A stretch of 22,078 nt of DNA from DATKGN01 sp964385705 (GTDB taxonomy: Bacteria > Patescibacteriota > Microgenomatia > UBA10105 > UBA927). The stretch is from positions 1 to 22,078 of the forward strand of contig CAYLQG010000008.1 in assembly GCA_964385705.1 (NCBI GenBank), read 5' to 3'. Both the position numbers and the translations under genes were made by a program. The notes beneath the pieces were generated by a model, which had not been told where the DNA came from, searched no databases, and saw only the letters and a program-made list of their open reading frames with translations. Positions 1 through 7,741 of the stretch are shown piece by piece (within the stretch, counting starts at the first letter, position 1; each line of letters begins with the position of its first letter).

Positions 1-16
1 CGCTTTGAAAAGCGGA

Positions 17-22
17 TATAAT
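17..22 (+). promoter_or_regulatory. -10 box of cutA-SDR unit
   Basis: A perfect TATAAT ends 9 bases before the cutA ATG (32). Transcription would be expected to begin about 6-8 bases downstream, almost at the start codon. The -35 region falls outside the window. Confidence 0.6.
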
Positions 23-31
23 CAATCTATT

Positions 32-364
32 ATGACGGACATGATTTTAGTTTATATACACTGCGTAAGTTTCGACGAAGCAAAAAAGATCGGAGTAGAG
101 ATAATGAAAAAACGTCTGGCTCCTTGTTACAATATTCTGCCCGGTACATTTTCTGCAGCATACTGGCCCCCGAAGACCGGCAAAATTGAAGAAGTGAACG
201 GGGCGGTACTCCTCATCAAATCGGTTGAAAGAAAATATGCTGCCATAGAAAGCGTAGTAAAAACACTTCATAACGACAAAAATCCGTGTATTTTCGCAAT
301 TCCTGTCGCCCGCGTGTCAAAAGAGTATTATCAGTGGTTAGTAAGTGAAATGGAGGTAGTATGA
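32..364 (+). CDS. cutA: CutA-like divalent-cation tolerance protein
   Basis: Predicted 110-residue CutA-family protein. CutA proteins are small, trimeric, ferredoxin-like-fold proteins linked to copper/divalent-cation tolerance, though their true biochemical role is poorly settled. Seen here: the N-terminal strand MILVYIHCVSFDEAKKI, then RLAPCYNILPGTFSAAYWP, which matches the family pattern 'LaaCvNiipg..S.YwW', then GKIEEVNGAVLLIKS and a C-terminal YYQWL. The usual 'HPYEvPei' segment reads HNDKNPCIF, so it is a divergent member. The ATG at 32 is chosen because a perfect TATAAT at 17-22 ends 9 bases before it, which would give a nearly leaderless mRNA. A TTG at 5 lies upstream of that box and is unlikely; ATG 41 is a second possibility. 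The stop overlaps the next gene by four bases (ATGA), so the two are co-translated. Confidence 0.85.
   Translation: MTDMILVYIHCVSFDEAKKIGVEIMKKRLAPCYNILPGTFSAAYWPPKTGKIEEVNGAVLLIKSVERKYAAIESVVKTLHNDKNPCIFAIPVARVSKEYYQWLVSEMEVV
352..356 (+). promoter_or_regulatory. Shine-Dalgarno of SDR gene
   Basis: GGAGG inside the end of cutA, 4 bases before the SDR ATG. It shows that this genome uses Shine-Dalgarno pairing at some operon-internal genes. Confidence 0.6.
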
Positions 365-1098
365 AATTGCAAAACAAAGTCGCACTCATCACCGGATCAT
401 CCCGCGGGATCGGACGGGCGACGGCCATTTTATTTGCAAAGGAAGGCGCGAAGGTTGTTGTCAATTACAAATCGGATAAAAAGGCAGCAGATGAAGTTGT
501 GACTATTATCGGCAACGGAAACGCAGTTGCCATTAATGCCGACGTGACACAGGAAAAGGATGTGCAGAGATTGGTTGCGCAAACAATTAAAAAATTCGGC
601 AGAATCGATATTCTCATTAATAACGCCGGGGAAATATTCAGACCCGGTGATTGGAAAAGTGATACGGTGACGTGGCAAAAAACGATCGACACGAATCTGA
701 CCAGCGCATGGCTTATGATCCGTGAAGTGGCCCCGATTATGCAGAAAAACGGCGGGGGCGCGATTGTAAATACGGTTTCCGTATACGGATTTTTAGGGGC
801 GGCGGCAGTCTTAGCATACACGTCAGCTAAAGGCGGGCTCATCACCCTAACGAAATCATTTGCCAAAGAGCTCGCGCCCTCAATCCGGGTGAATGCCGTC
901 GCTCCGAGTAATGTCATGACGGATATGACCAAAGGTGCGGGTCCGGCGCTTATTGAACAGTTCCGGCAGGAGACGCCGCTCAAACGGATAGCAGAGCCCG
1001 AAGATCTCGCGAAGGCTATGTTGTTCCTGGCATCGGATGATGCGAGTTACGTCACAGGAGAGGTTTTGGTCGTCGACGGGGGATATAGCCTCAAGTAA
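361..1098 (+). CDS. SDR-family oxidoreductase (FabG-like)
   Basis: A 245-residue classical short-chain dehydrogenase/reductase, the usual family length. Seen: the nucleotide-binding TGSSRGIG at residues 11-18, NNAG at 87-90, and the catalytic tetrad N112, S140, Y153, K157 (YTSAK). The C-terminal substrate loop reads RVNAVAPSNVMTDM, and the end VTGEVLVVDGGYSLK is typical of FabG-like enzymes. It should reduce or oxidise a carbonyl/alcohol with NAD(P)H in the cytoplasm; the substrate cannot be read from sequence. It starts within the cutA stop (ATGA overlap) and has a Shine-Dalgarno GGAGG at 352-356, inside cutA. This contrasts with the first genes of transcription units here, which have none. 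FabG (3-oxoacyl-ACP reductase) is possible, but no fatty-acid genes are nearby, so a general SDR name is safer. Confidence 0.9.
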   Translation: MKLQNKVALITGSSRGIGRATAILFAKEGAKVVVNYKSDKKAADEVVTIIGNGNAVAINADVTQEKDVQRLVAQTIKKFGRIDILINNAGEIFRPGDWKSDTVTWQKTIDTNLTSAWLMIREVAPIMQKNGGGAIVNTVSVYGFLGAAAVLAYTSAKGGLITLTKSFAKELAPSIRVNAVAPSNVMTDMTKGAGPALIEQFRQETPLKRIAEPEDLAKAMLFLASDDASYVTGEVLVVDGGYSLK

Positions 1099-1103
1099 GT
1101 TTC

Positions 1104-1112
1104 TGCTATACT
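1104..1112 (+). promoter_or_regulatory. Extended -10 of EamA transporter gene
   Basis: TGC-TATACT ends 6 bases before ATG 1119. There is no recognisable -35; the TGn extension usually compensates for that. It predicts a leaderless mRNA. Confidence 0.55.
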
Positions 1113-1118
1113 CGGTTC

Positions 1119-1982
1119 ATGCCGTTTTATGTTTATGCGTGGATAGCAAACGCCTGTCTTGGTTTGGGTGCTATATCAGGAAAGCTTACTGCAAAACATC
1201 AGATAAAAAATCCGTGGTTATTTAATTTCGTTTGGAGTTTAATCATCACCGTTCTTACACTTCCGTTTGCGCTTGCGGCTCATCCCGGCATGCCAACTCA
1301 TTGGGGGCAATTGTGGCTCATGGGGTTCTTTTCTATGGCAGCAGGAGCTCTCTATATTTTTTCGCTCTATGCAGTTGATATTTCCGTTTTAGGGCCGATG
1401 TATACCCTGCGGATTGTCATCAATACTATTTTGGGATTTCTCCTGTTTCACGAACGGTTTGCGGGTTTTCAAATCGGTCTTATGGTACTCATTTTGATAG
1501 GCGGAGTTTTGATAACGATTGATGAACGGTTCAGCACGAAATCCTTTTTTAACCGGTCTATCGTACTCGTTTTAATTACGGTTACGATGTCTGCTCTCTA
1601 TGGCGCGACCATAAAATATGCGATGCAATTTGAAGGATATTGGGTGGTAACGATGTGGGGGAATATTCTGGCACAGATTCTTTTAATTCCGACGATTTGG
1701 TTTTTTTGGCGGGATTTACGAAAGGTTCGCTTGCATGAGTGGAGCGGCGTAGTTGGGATCGGTGTATTTTCAACCATTGCCTCTGCTGCACAAAATGCTG
1801 CGTATGCCGTGAATATCGGTATCACGACGGCAATACTTTCGGCTCCTTCATCCATGATTTTGGCCATCATATTATCGCTCTTTATGCCCAAATTGCTTGA
1901 GAAACACACGATAAAGATATATGCGATTCGCTTCACTGCCGCAGCCATCATGGTCGTTGCCGCGCTCCGTTTATCCTCATAA
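1119..1982 (+). CDS. EamA/DMT-superfamily membrane transporter
   Basis: A 287-residue integral membrane protein with about ten hydrophobic helices in two halves (roughly residues 3-125 and 145-285). This is the duplicated EamA architecture of the drug/metabolite transporter superfamily. Family-like features include an N-terminal YAWIANACLGLGAISGKL helix, LYIFSLYAVDISVLGPMYTL at the end of the first half, and the equivalent AAYAVNIGITTAILSAPSSM in the second half. Members export or import metabolites such as amino acids, nucleotide sugars or small hydrophobics; the substrate is not predictable here. The ATG at 1119 lies 20 bases after the SDR stop and directly behind an extended -10 box (TGC-TATACT, 1104-1112), with no Shine-Dalgarno. 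It probably has its own leaderless transcript as well as read-through from the cutA-SDR unit. Confidence 0.85.
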   Translation: MPFYVYAWIANACLGLGAISGKLTAKHQIKNPWLFNFVWSLIITVLTLPFALAAHPGMPTHWGQLWLMGFFSMAAGALYIFSLYAVDISVLGPMYTLRIVINTILGFLLFHERFAGFQIGLMVLILIGGVLITIDERFSTKSFFNRSIVLVLITVTMSALYGATIKYAMQFEGYWVVTMWGNILAQILLIPTIWFFWRDLRKVRLHEWSGVVGIGVFSTIASAAQNAAYAVNIGITTAILSAPSSMILAIILSLFMPKLLEKHTIKIYAIRFTAAAIMVVAALRLSS

Positions 1983-2019
1983 ATTCCATCTCTGTAATTT
2001 GCCTCACGGCGCGTTTTTA

Positions 2020-2028
2020 TGCTATGAT
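2020..2028 (+). promoter_or_regulatory. Extended -10 of PEGA/SH3 gene
   Basis: TGC-TATGAT ends 9 bases before ATG 2038; a weak -35-like TTGCCT lies at 1999-2004, 18 bases upstream of the hexamer. Confidence 0.55.
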
Positions 2029-2037
2029 CGAAAACAC

Positions 2038-2928
2038 ATGAAACAGAAGGTTTTTTTCCTCATTGCTTCCATCGTACTCATCATTGTCGTCGGCGCAGTG
2101 ATCCATTATCTCGGCACTCGTGGCCCGAAAACAGGAGAACTTCGGGTGGAAAGCCAACCGGATGCGTCGATTTTCCTCGACGATAAAAATATCGGAAAAA
2201 CGCCGTTTCGCGATAAAATTGACGTCGGTGACTATACACTCAAGTTAGTGCCGAATTCGACAACTTCAGAGCTCAATTCCTGGGAAGGTAAAGTCTCCGT
2301 TGGTCAAAATCTGTTGACCTACGTGAATGCGAATTTAAGCGAATCCGATCTTACGACCGCGGTTGATGAGGTGTGGCTTGAAAAAATAACGAGTAAAACC
2401 TCCGAACTCTCCGTAACGACCAATCCTGATGGCGCGACTGTGCTTGTTGATGATGTTGTCAAAGGGGTGACACCATTGTCGCTTCAGGATATAACAACCG
2501 GAGACCACGATATAAGCATCACAAATACCGGATTTCTGACCCGGACGCTTAAAATCAAAACAACTCCGGGATATCGGCTTATCGCAAGTTTCAAATTAGC
2601 GTTATCGCCCGGAAGTCCTGCGCCTGATACGGGGACTACCGCTTCAGTGAGCGCAACTCCCGTATCAAATGTTCTGCCCGGAAGTACCGCTTCATCATCG
2701 GCGTCTCAACAGCCGGATCCACCCAAGCCATTTGTCATCATAAAGGATACACCGACGGGATTTTTACGTGTCCGTATGGATGCATCAGTCAGTGCATCAG
2801 AAGCTGCACGGGTGAATCCGGGTGATAAATTTACCATCGTTGATGATAAAGACGGGTGGTATGAGATCAAATATGACGGCACAAATACAGGATGGGTTTC
2901 AGGTCAATATACACAAAAAGTTCAATAA
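2038..2928 (+). CDS. Envelope-anchored protein with two PEGA domains and an SH3-like domain
   Basis: A 296-residue protein. Residues 1-25 form one hydrophobic segment (signal anchor), placing the rest outside the membrane. Two PEGA-type repeats follow. The first is about residues 33-100, with GELRVESQPDASIFLDDKNIGKTPF. The second is about 120-190, with SELSVTTNPDGATVLVDDVVKGVTPLSL. A low-complexity Ser/Thr/Pro linker spans about 195-235, and the C-terminal about 65 residues resemble a bacterial SH3 domain (FLRVRMDAS ... VNPGDKFTIVDDKDGWYEIKYDG ... GWVSGQY). PEGA and SH3b modules are associated with surface structures and cell-wall binding, so a role in wall or surface-layer attachment is inferred. 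The ATG at 2038 has an extended -10 box (2020-2028) ending 9 bases upstream. In-frame codons further 5' would place the promoter inside the gene and disrupt the signal anchor. Confidence 0.8.
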   Translation: MKQKVFFLIASIVLIIVVGAVIHYLGTRGPKTGELRVESQPDASIFLDDKNIGKTPFRDKIDVGDYTLKLVPNSTTSELNSWEGKVSVGQNLLTYVNANLSESDLTTAVDEVWLEKITSKTSELSVTTNPDGATVLVDDVVKGVTPLSLQDITTGDHDISITNTGFLTRTLKIKTTPGYRLIASFKLALSPGSPAPDTGTTASVSATPVSNVLPGSTASSSASQQPDPPKPFVIIKDTPTGFLRVRMDASVSASEAARVNPGDKFTIVDDKDGWYEIKYDGTNTGWVSGQYTQKVQ

Positions 2929-4042
2929 CAGATTCTTTTGGGCCTTTTCTTTCCTCCTTCTTATCGCGGGATGTATCATTATCAGTAGGGCGTTGCTGTT
3001 GACGAGCTACCCGGATTTTACTAATTATTACTACGGTACTGTCGCATTTCTGCACGGACATAATCCGTATCTCGGCTTAGGGAAAGTTTTTGCCCCGTTT
3101 GCATATCCGCCTTTTATTTTTATCATCCTCTCTCCTTTGTCGTTTCTTTCGTATGTTATTGCAGGCAAACTATGGGTAGCGTTTTCCATAATCTGTTTTT
3201 TGGCATCCCTGTATATTTTCATTGGTATGTATCACCATTTTTCAATGGATCCTGTCACGGTGACCGCACTGGCTGTCATGATCGCGACATTTTTTCCTGC
3301 AAAATTTACGTTCGGCATGGGTCAGATCAATATGCTGATTCTTCTTCTGATCGCATTGTTTTTTCTTTTCGAGAAACATCGGGAAGATTGGCTTGCAGGT
3401 GTTGTCCTCGGCGTTGCCATGTCGGTCAAACTCTTTCCGGTTCTATTTATTCCATGGTTACTCATTCGACGGCGCTGGCAAATCCTCATCGGACTCCTCA
3501 TCGCGCTCACTGTCTGTTACGGTGTGCTGGAAGTGCTGGGGTACGCCAGACTTATCTCATACTATTACATACATGTATTTCCTGCGGTAGCGTCCGGATG
3601 GAAAGGCGATTATTATAATCAGTCTTTAAGCGGTTTTCTCACGCGTGAAGTCACGGATAATGGAATCAGGCGGATATTGGAAATTGCAGCTGACATAGGA
3701 ATTCTGTTTATTACGTTCATTCCCATCGTGCGACCGGTAAAGCCGAAGCAATTTTTTCTTGAGGGAAGCCTCATCCTAGTTGCAAATGTACTTGTTGATG
3801 CCTTTTCCTGGCAGCACCATTTCGTTTGGATAATCCCGGCTCTTATCGTAGTGTGGTTTACTATGCGTGAGCTTCATGAAGTGCGTCTAAATATTCTTTT
3901 TTTTGCCTCATATATCTTATTGGCATACAACATCGCTCATCCCGGCGCCGTCAATGTATTATTGAGATCGCATGTATTCTATGGAGGACTTCTTTTGTGG
4001 GGAATTCTGCTTTGGATGTTTACCCCCCGATGCCGTAAATGA
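2873..4042 (+). CDS. GT87/DUF2029-type polyprenol-dependent glycosyltransferase
   Basis: About 389 residues with many hydrophobic helices, resembling the GT87 (DUF2029) family of polyprenyl-phosphate-mannose-type mannosyltransferases. Seen: DFTNYYYGTVAFLHGHNPYL just after the first helix (the family pattern 'Df..yy..a..ll.G.nPY'), then FAPFAYPPFIFIILSPLSFL, and a central GVVLGVAMSVKLFPVLFIPWLL ending in RRRW. The enzyme would take a sugar from a lipid carrier and transfer it on the outer face of the membrane. No good start lies after the upstream gene's stop, since later TTG codons would remove the first helix. The gene therefore overlaps the PEGA gene by about 56 bases. ATG 2873 is chosen; in-frame ATGs at 2861, 2843 and 2822 are alternatives. 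Its 3' end overlaps the convergent UbiA-like gene by 23 bases. Confidence 0.8.
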   Translation: MTAQIQDGFQVNIHKKFNNRFFWAFSFLLLIAGCIIISRALLLTSYPDFTNYYYGTVAFLHGHNPYLGLGKVFAPFAYPPFIFIILSPLSFLSYVIAGKLWVAFSIICFLASLYIFIGMYHHFSMDPVTVTALAVMIATFFPAKFTFGMGQINMLILLLIALFFLFEKHREDWLAGVVLGVAMSVKLFPVLFIPWLLIRRRWQILIGLLIALTVCYGVLEVLGYARLISYYYIHVFPAVASGWKGDYYNQSLSGFLTREVTDNGIRRILEIAADIGILFITFIPIVRPVKPKQFFLEGSLILVANVLVDAFSWQHHFVWIIPALIVVWFTMRELHEVRLNILFFASYILLAYNIAHPGAVNVLLRSHVFYGGLLLWGILLWMFTPRCRK

Positions 4043-4958
4043 TTAAGACGACGCTTACGGCCCAGAGAATAACTGTAGTCAAAAGCGGTATATCGGTAGT
4101 CAGAACTTTTTCCGGTGACTCTCCTTTACCTTCATAAATAAGTTGCATATAGCGCATGATGCCATAAAGCACAAAAGGAATCGTTATCATCATCCACTTC
4201 CTGTCTGGTAAATCCGCACTGACCATCGCATAACCTTTAAAGAAAAAACCCTGATTGACCGGTCGTTCCAGAAATGTGTAGAACGCGTATGTAATAAACG
4301 TTGAGTTTGCAAACATCGCCGTGTAGGTGTCAAGGAGCCGTTCAGAATAATGTGAGAGGCTCGACCGCGTTTCATTCAGGAGCGTTCCCTTGTATCCCTG
4401 TATGAGTGTGAGTTCCGCGCGCCGCTTACCGATAGCGAGAAACAGGGCAAGTGATAATGCCGCAAGTGCTATCCAGACGGAGCTATGATATCCGGTAGCT
4501 GCTTCGCCTGCATACACGCGGATAAAATAAGCAGCCGTGATTGTCAGGATATCGATGACTGAAATGTGTTTCAAAAATAACGTATATGCATACTCAAGAA
4601 GGATAAAAACAACGGACAGAGTAAAAAACGTTTTATTGATGGAAAAGCTGATGACAAGCCCGCTTACAACAAGTAATCCTGATAATGCATATGCCATCGG
4701 TTTCGGGAGGTCGCCGCTTGCGACAGGCCGGAATTTTTTAAACGGGTGTTTTTTGTCGCGATCGATATCCATAATGTCGTTAAACACATAGTTTGATGAG
4801 GAGAGGAGACAAAAGGCGATGAATCCAAGAAGCGTTGATGTAAACGCAGGGCCCTCAAAAATATGACCCGTCATGAGGATCGTTGCGAAAAGCGCAAGAT
4901 TTTTCAACCATTGTCTTGGTCTTGTCGTTTTGAGAATTGCGAAAAGAAGGCTACCCAT
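4020..4958 (-). CDS. UbiA-family decaprenyl-phosphate phosphoribosyltransferase-like enzyme
   Basis: A 312-residue UbiA-superfamily prenyl-phosphate transferase with about nine helices. Seen: RPRQWLKN at 13-20; the first Asp-rich motif from N60 (NDxxDxDxD) followed by HPFKKFRPVASG at 71-82; YTLFLKHISVIDI around 125-137; and GKRRAEL at 176-182. This combination resembles decaprenyl-phosphate phosphoribosyltransferase (mycobacterial Rv3806c/UbiA) rather than ubiquinone or menaquinone prenyltransferases. The known reaction moves 5-phosphoribose from PRPP to a polyprenyl phosphate, the first step to lipid-linked arabinofuranose or ribofuranose. It is the last gene of a (-) operon, and its start overlaps the WecA-like gene by 55 bases. 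No later start keeps the RPRQW motif with a normal N-terminus. The partner epimerase genes (DprE1/DprE2) are not in this window. Confidence 0.85.
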   Translation of the reverse strand: MGSLLFAILKTTRPRQWLKNLALFATILMTGHIFEGPAFTSTLLGFIAFCLLSSSNYVFNDIMDIDRDKKHPFKKFRPVASGDLPKPMAYALSGLLVVSGLVISFSINKTFFTLSVVFILLEYAYTLFLKHISVIDILTITAAYFIRVYAGEAATGYHSSVWIALAALSLALFLAIGKRRAELTLIQGYKGTLLNETRSSLSHYSERLLDTYTAMFANSTFITYAFYTFLERPVNQGFFFKGYAMVSADLPDRKWMMITIPFVLYGIMRYMQLIYEGKGESPEKVLTTDIPLLTTVILWAVSVVLIIYGIGG

Positions 4959-5986
4959 ATCATGAATCCGCTGACGGCAAGTATGACAAAAAGCATTGCG
5001 AAGACTTTTTGCTTACTTGTTATCGTGAGCGCAATTGCACCCAGTATAGCGGACACACCCCAGTAAAACAAGGCAATTTTCCGTTTCCCCCAACCGATAT
5101 CCAGAAGCCTATGATGGAGGTGACCACGATCGGCTAAAACCGGTGAACGGCTTTTTCCGATACGCCGCAGAAGGGTGTACACAGCATCAATCATGGGAAT
5201 GCCAAGAACAAGAAGCGCTGTGCCGACCTTGCCGTACGAAAGGATTCCAAGTATTGCGAGTAAAAATCCGGCCAGTGTTTTCCCTCCATATCCCGGCATA
5301 ATTTTTTGCGGAAAGAAATTCCACGGAAGAAATCCCGCAAATGCTCCGGCGACGACAAACGCAAAAATCGTAACCCCAACCTGTGAGGGATCATGTATGG
5401 TAAATCGGAGCGACAGTAATCCGAGTACACAAGCGCTGATTGCGACGAAACCGGGCATCTGCCCATCGACTCCAGCCGACCATCCGATAATATTCATTGT
5501 CCATAGAATCCATAAAAAAGCAAAGAGATCCGCCCACACAAAAATTGAATGCGCACCCATAAATTGGAACGAAACATGCAGAATATTTAAATTAATGACT
5601 CCTCCCATAAACGGATTGGTCACATAGGGGATGCCAACGCCGGCGCATACAACGATGAGAGCTGCTGCGGCGTTTGTTAAAAAGCGTATATATGGATTGA
5701 TGTCTCTCCGGTCATCCAGTAATCCAACGATTACTAATACCAACGACCCCAGGAGTGTGCCTACGATGACCTTGCTCATCGGTACAAAAATGAGTGTCGC
5801 AAGGACAATACCAAAAAAGAGGGCAGCACCTCCGGCCCTCGGTATAATGCCTTTGTGTGTGTGGGCGGGATGATACCGGGCCTTGGGGTCATCAACGAGG
5901 TGAAATTTTTTCGCCAGGCGTATGACAACGGGGGTTGCTATTGTCGTAAGGATAAGCGCACAGATAAACGGTAGAAAAAAATTCAT
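4904..5986 (-). CDS. WecA/TagO-like polyprenyl-phosphate sugar-1-phosphate transferase
   Basis: A 360-residue, roughly ten-helix member of the MraY/WecA/TagO family, which joins a UDP-sugar phosphate to a polyprenyl phosphate at the cytoplasmic membrane. Seen: LVDDPKARYHPAHTHKGIIPRAGG at 30-53, the conserved early cytoplasmic loop; the Asp pair GLLDDRRDINP at 88-98; PMIDAVYTLLRR at 264-275; and RGHLHHRLLDIGW at 287-299, the WecA/TagO form of the His motif. An oddity is the central motif, normally NxxNxxDGxDG, which reads NIIGWSAGVDG at 165-175: the second Asn is Gly and the first Asp is Ala. The substrate is therefore uncertain. The gene begins 5 bases after the small membrane protein and ends inside the UbiA-like gene, so translation is probably coupled. 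Confidence 0.85.
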   Translation of the reverse strand: MNFFLPFICALILTTIATPVVIRLAKKFHLVDDPKARYHPAHTHKGIIPRAGGAALFFGIVLATLIFVPMSKVIVGTLLGSLVLVIVGLLDDRRDINPYIRFLTNAAAALIVVCAGVGIPYVTNPFMGGVINLNILHVSFQFMGAHSIFVWADLFAFLWILWTMNIIGWSAGVDGQMPGFVAISACVLGLLSLRFTIHDPSQVGVTIFAFVVAGAFAGFLPWNFFPQKIMPGYGGKTLAGFLLAILGILSYGKVGTALLVLGIPMIDAVYTLLRRIGKSRSPVLADRGHLHHRLLDIGWGKRKIALFYWGVSAILGAIALTITSKQKVFAMLFVILAVSGFMIWVAFFSQFSKRQDQDNG

Positions 5987-5991
5987 GTGCG

Positions 5992-6372
5992 TTACGTCAC
6001 CAGAAACAAAATTTTTACGACCGCGATAAATGAAAGTAAATTGATGAGAAATGAGGATAAAAACAATATTTGCGTGAAGATGAGATATTCGCTCATCAGA
6101 TAGATGCTTATAAGAAGATTAATGAGATATATACATAGTGCCCCAAGAGGCAGAATGAACAGCCATACCGGTTGTGCGAGCTGCGCCGCACCCCAGGGCC
6201 GGGAGTACCAGAGTGGCACCAGTGGAGGCAGTATGCGCCACCGCCAAATAATTGCAGCAAGGGATGCCGCGAAAAAAAAGAAAATGAATTTCGTTGATAA
6301 TTGGATAACCCAATTTTTTTTAACCGTTTTCCATGTTCCTAACCTGTCGGCGGATTGAAAAGGTATTTTCAT
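5992..6372 (-). CDS. Small membrane protein of unknown function in glycan operon
   Basis: A 126-residue protein. I cannot assign it to a named family. After about 25 polar residues there are three to four hydrophobic segments (about 28-44, 62-85, 86-105 and 108-124). Between the first and second lies a striking motif, LPPLVPLWYSRPWGAAQLA, which looks conserved rather than random. It occupies one slot of the glycosyltransferase operon: its ATG is one base after the GT39 stop (TAA-T-ATG), and it ends 5 bases before the WecA-like gene. Constant co-expression with these two enzymes suggests it is an accessory subunit or regulator of lipid-linked sugar synthesis; that is inference. An in-frame ATG at 6399 lies inside the GT39 coding region and is less likely. 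Confidence 0.7.
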   Translation of the reverse strand: MKIPFQSADRLGTWKTVKKNWVIQLSTKFIFFFFAASLAAIIWRWRILPPLVPLWYSRPWGAAQLAQPVWLFILPLGALCIYLINLLISIYLMSEYLIFTQILFLSSFLINLLSFIAVVKILFLVT

Positions 6373-6373
6373 A

Positions 6374-7729
6374 TTATTTATGCCGTGCGGGCGGAACAAC
6401 TTTCCGGGATATGTTCATGCCGTAAACGATTTCATAGGTTGCATCGGCATGCACAAGGAATGCCCGCTCAGGATAAACCGGGATCGTCTTAACAATTTCT
6501 GACGGCGATACGACGACATCACCGACGTACCAGGGAAACGGAACGTTATTGGGATCATAGAAAAATACTTTCGATTTATCTTTGCTGTAATACTTTGATT
6601 CAAAGTAAATGAGCGGGTTATCAACGAGGATGATATCATCTTTGCCCATAAGCGCATTGATCTGAAAAAAGGTGCTTCTTGAATCAAGCTTCGGGTGTTC
6701 CTCCGGATACCACATATTAAATCCGATAATGAAGAGAAGTGCGACAGCTGCCGCCGCAATCTGGAGCGTGCGGTGTTTGATTTTTTCTATAGCGAGTGCG
6801 ACGAGAAAGACTTCGGCGATCGTTACCGGGATGACATACCGTATAACAAAAAGAGGTTTAATAAATGAGATGCCGATCGTTACGATAAGTGGAATAAATA
6901 TCATCATGAAAAAGAAACTGTTCCTTTCCCTGCTTTTTTTGGGGAGTAGTGCGCCGACAAACACAATAAGCAGAATGAGTGATAACACCTGCGTGAAAGA
7001 CCACAAAAACCACGGGGTTCCTTCGTATCCGACAAACATATTTCCCAATACCGACACAACGAGATGAAAATCCACGGGGAAGTACCAGGAGGATGAAAGT
7101 TTTGACAGGTCGAGAATGACATGAATTAGCCATGGAGCAAAAAGAATGATAGTGGCTGCAAACGCGCGGATCATTGGATCATCCCGAATCGTTTTCCAAC
7201 GTTTCCAGTGGTATATTTGTTTTCTGATAACGATGTAATGGAGGACCTGAACTGCAGGGACGATCACCATATATGTATGTGTGTAAAGTCCGAGTGCGGT
7301 TGCGATAACGTAGAGTAAAAACCTGTCATTCATATAGGCGTACATTGAGGCAATGGCAAAAAACATATACCAACCATATGTGCGTGCCTCGACGCCGTAA
7401 TAGATAAGCATCGGATTGAAGAAGAAAAACACCGGGAGGAACCACGATAGCCAGTGCGATTTAAATAGTTTTCCCGACCAGTGGATGACAACAACTGTTG
7501 CGAGTGAGAAACCGACCAACGAAAGGCTCCGGACGGCAGTCTCGCCCGTACCGAAGATCTTCATCCAATAGTGAAGGAGCAGATAATAGAGAGGAGGCTC
7601 GAATGTTACCTTCAAAAATTCCAAAGGTGAACGCTGCGCAAACAGCACCGAGAATGCCTCATCCCGCCAGAAGCTTTGAGTAAGGTAAAAGAGCGGCGTG
7701 TGATACAGAAGAATGTTTAGCAATGTCAT
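6374..7729 (-). CDS. GT39/PMT-2-like membrane glycosyltransferase
   Basis: About 451 residues with roughly ten or more hydrophobic helices. It belongs to the GT-C glycosyltransferases related to protein mannosyltransferases and ArnT (PMT_2). Seen: the first-loop acidic pair WRDEAFSVLFAQRSPLEFL (D23, E24), followed by FEPPLYYLLLHYWMKIFGTGETAVRSLS, a hallmark of this family, then repeated helices and an extracytoplasmic C-terminal tail from about residue 350. It would use a polyprenyl-linked sugar to glycosylate a lipid, glycan or protein outside the membrane. ATG 7729 is chosen because GGAG (7741-7738) sits 8 bases upstream. Longer in-frame starts (7747, 7795) would translate the palindromic repeat at 7742-7813. 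Downstream genes follow with 1-5 base gaps. Confidence 0.85.
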   Translation of the reverse strand: MTLLNILLYHTPLFYLTQSFWRDEAFSVLFAQRSPLEFLKVTFEPPLYYLLLHYWMKIFGTGETAVRSLSLVGFSLATVVVIHWSGKLFKSHWLSWFLPVFFFFNPMLIYYGVEARTYGWYMFFAIASMYAYMNDRFLLYVIATALGLYTHTYMVIVPAVQVLHYIVIRKQIYHWKRWKTIRDDPMIRAFAATIILFAPWLIHVILDLSKLSSSWYFPVDFHLVVSVLGNMFVGYEGTPWFLWSFTQVLSLILLIVFVGALLPKKSRERNSFFFMMIFIPLIVTIGISFIKPLFVIRYVIPVTIAEVFLVALAIEKIKHRTLQIAAAAVALLFIIGFNMWYPEEHPKLDSRSTFFQINALMGKDDIILVDNPLIYFESKYYSKDKSKVFFYDPNNVPFPWYVGDVVVSPSEIVKTIPVYPERAFLVHADATYEIVYGMNISRKVVPPARHK

Positions 7730-7737
7730 TTCCGATT

Positions 7738-7741
7738 CTCC
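7738..7741 (-). promoter_or_regulatory. Shine-Dalgarno of GT39 gene
   Basis: GGAG on the minus strand, 8 bases before ATG 7729 and directly abutting the outer arm of the 7742-7813 repeat. It decides the start: the in-frame ATG 7747 lies inside the repeat. Confidence 0.6.

Noticed and set aside
465..983. A 172-codon open frame on the minus strand opposite the SDR gene
   Set aside because: It is fully antisense to a gene with an intact catalytic tetrad, resembles no family and has no promoter or ribosome site.
3172..3618. A 148-codon open frame overlapping the GT87 gene in another frame
   Set aside because: The translation is rich in Cys, Arg and Ser without pattern, while the GT87 frame gives clear transmembrane helices.
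4716..4735. GCGACAGGCC resembling the small 'TCGACAGGCTC' repeat
   Set aside because: It encodes the conserved RPVASG motif of the UbiA family on the minus strand, so function explains it fully.
5175..5627. A 150-codon plus-strand frame opposite the WecA-like gene
   Set aside because: It is antisense to conserved WecA motifs and has no start signal.
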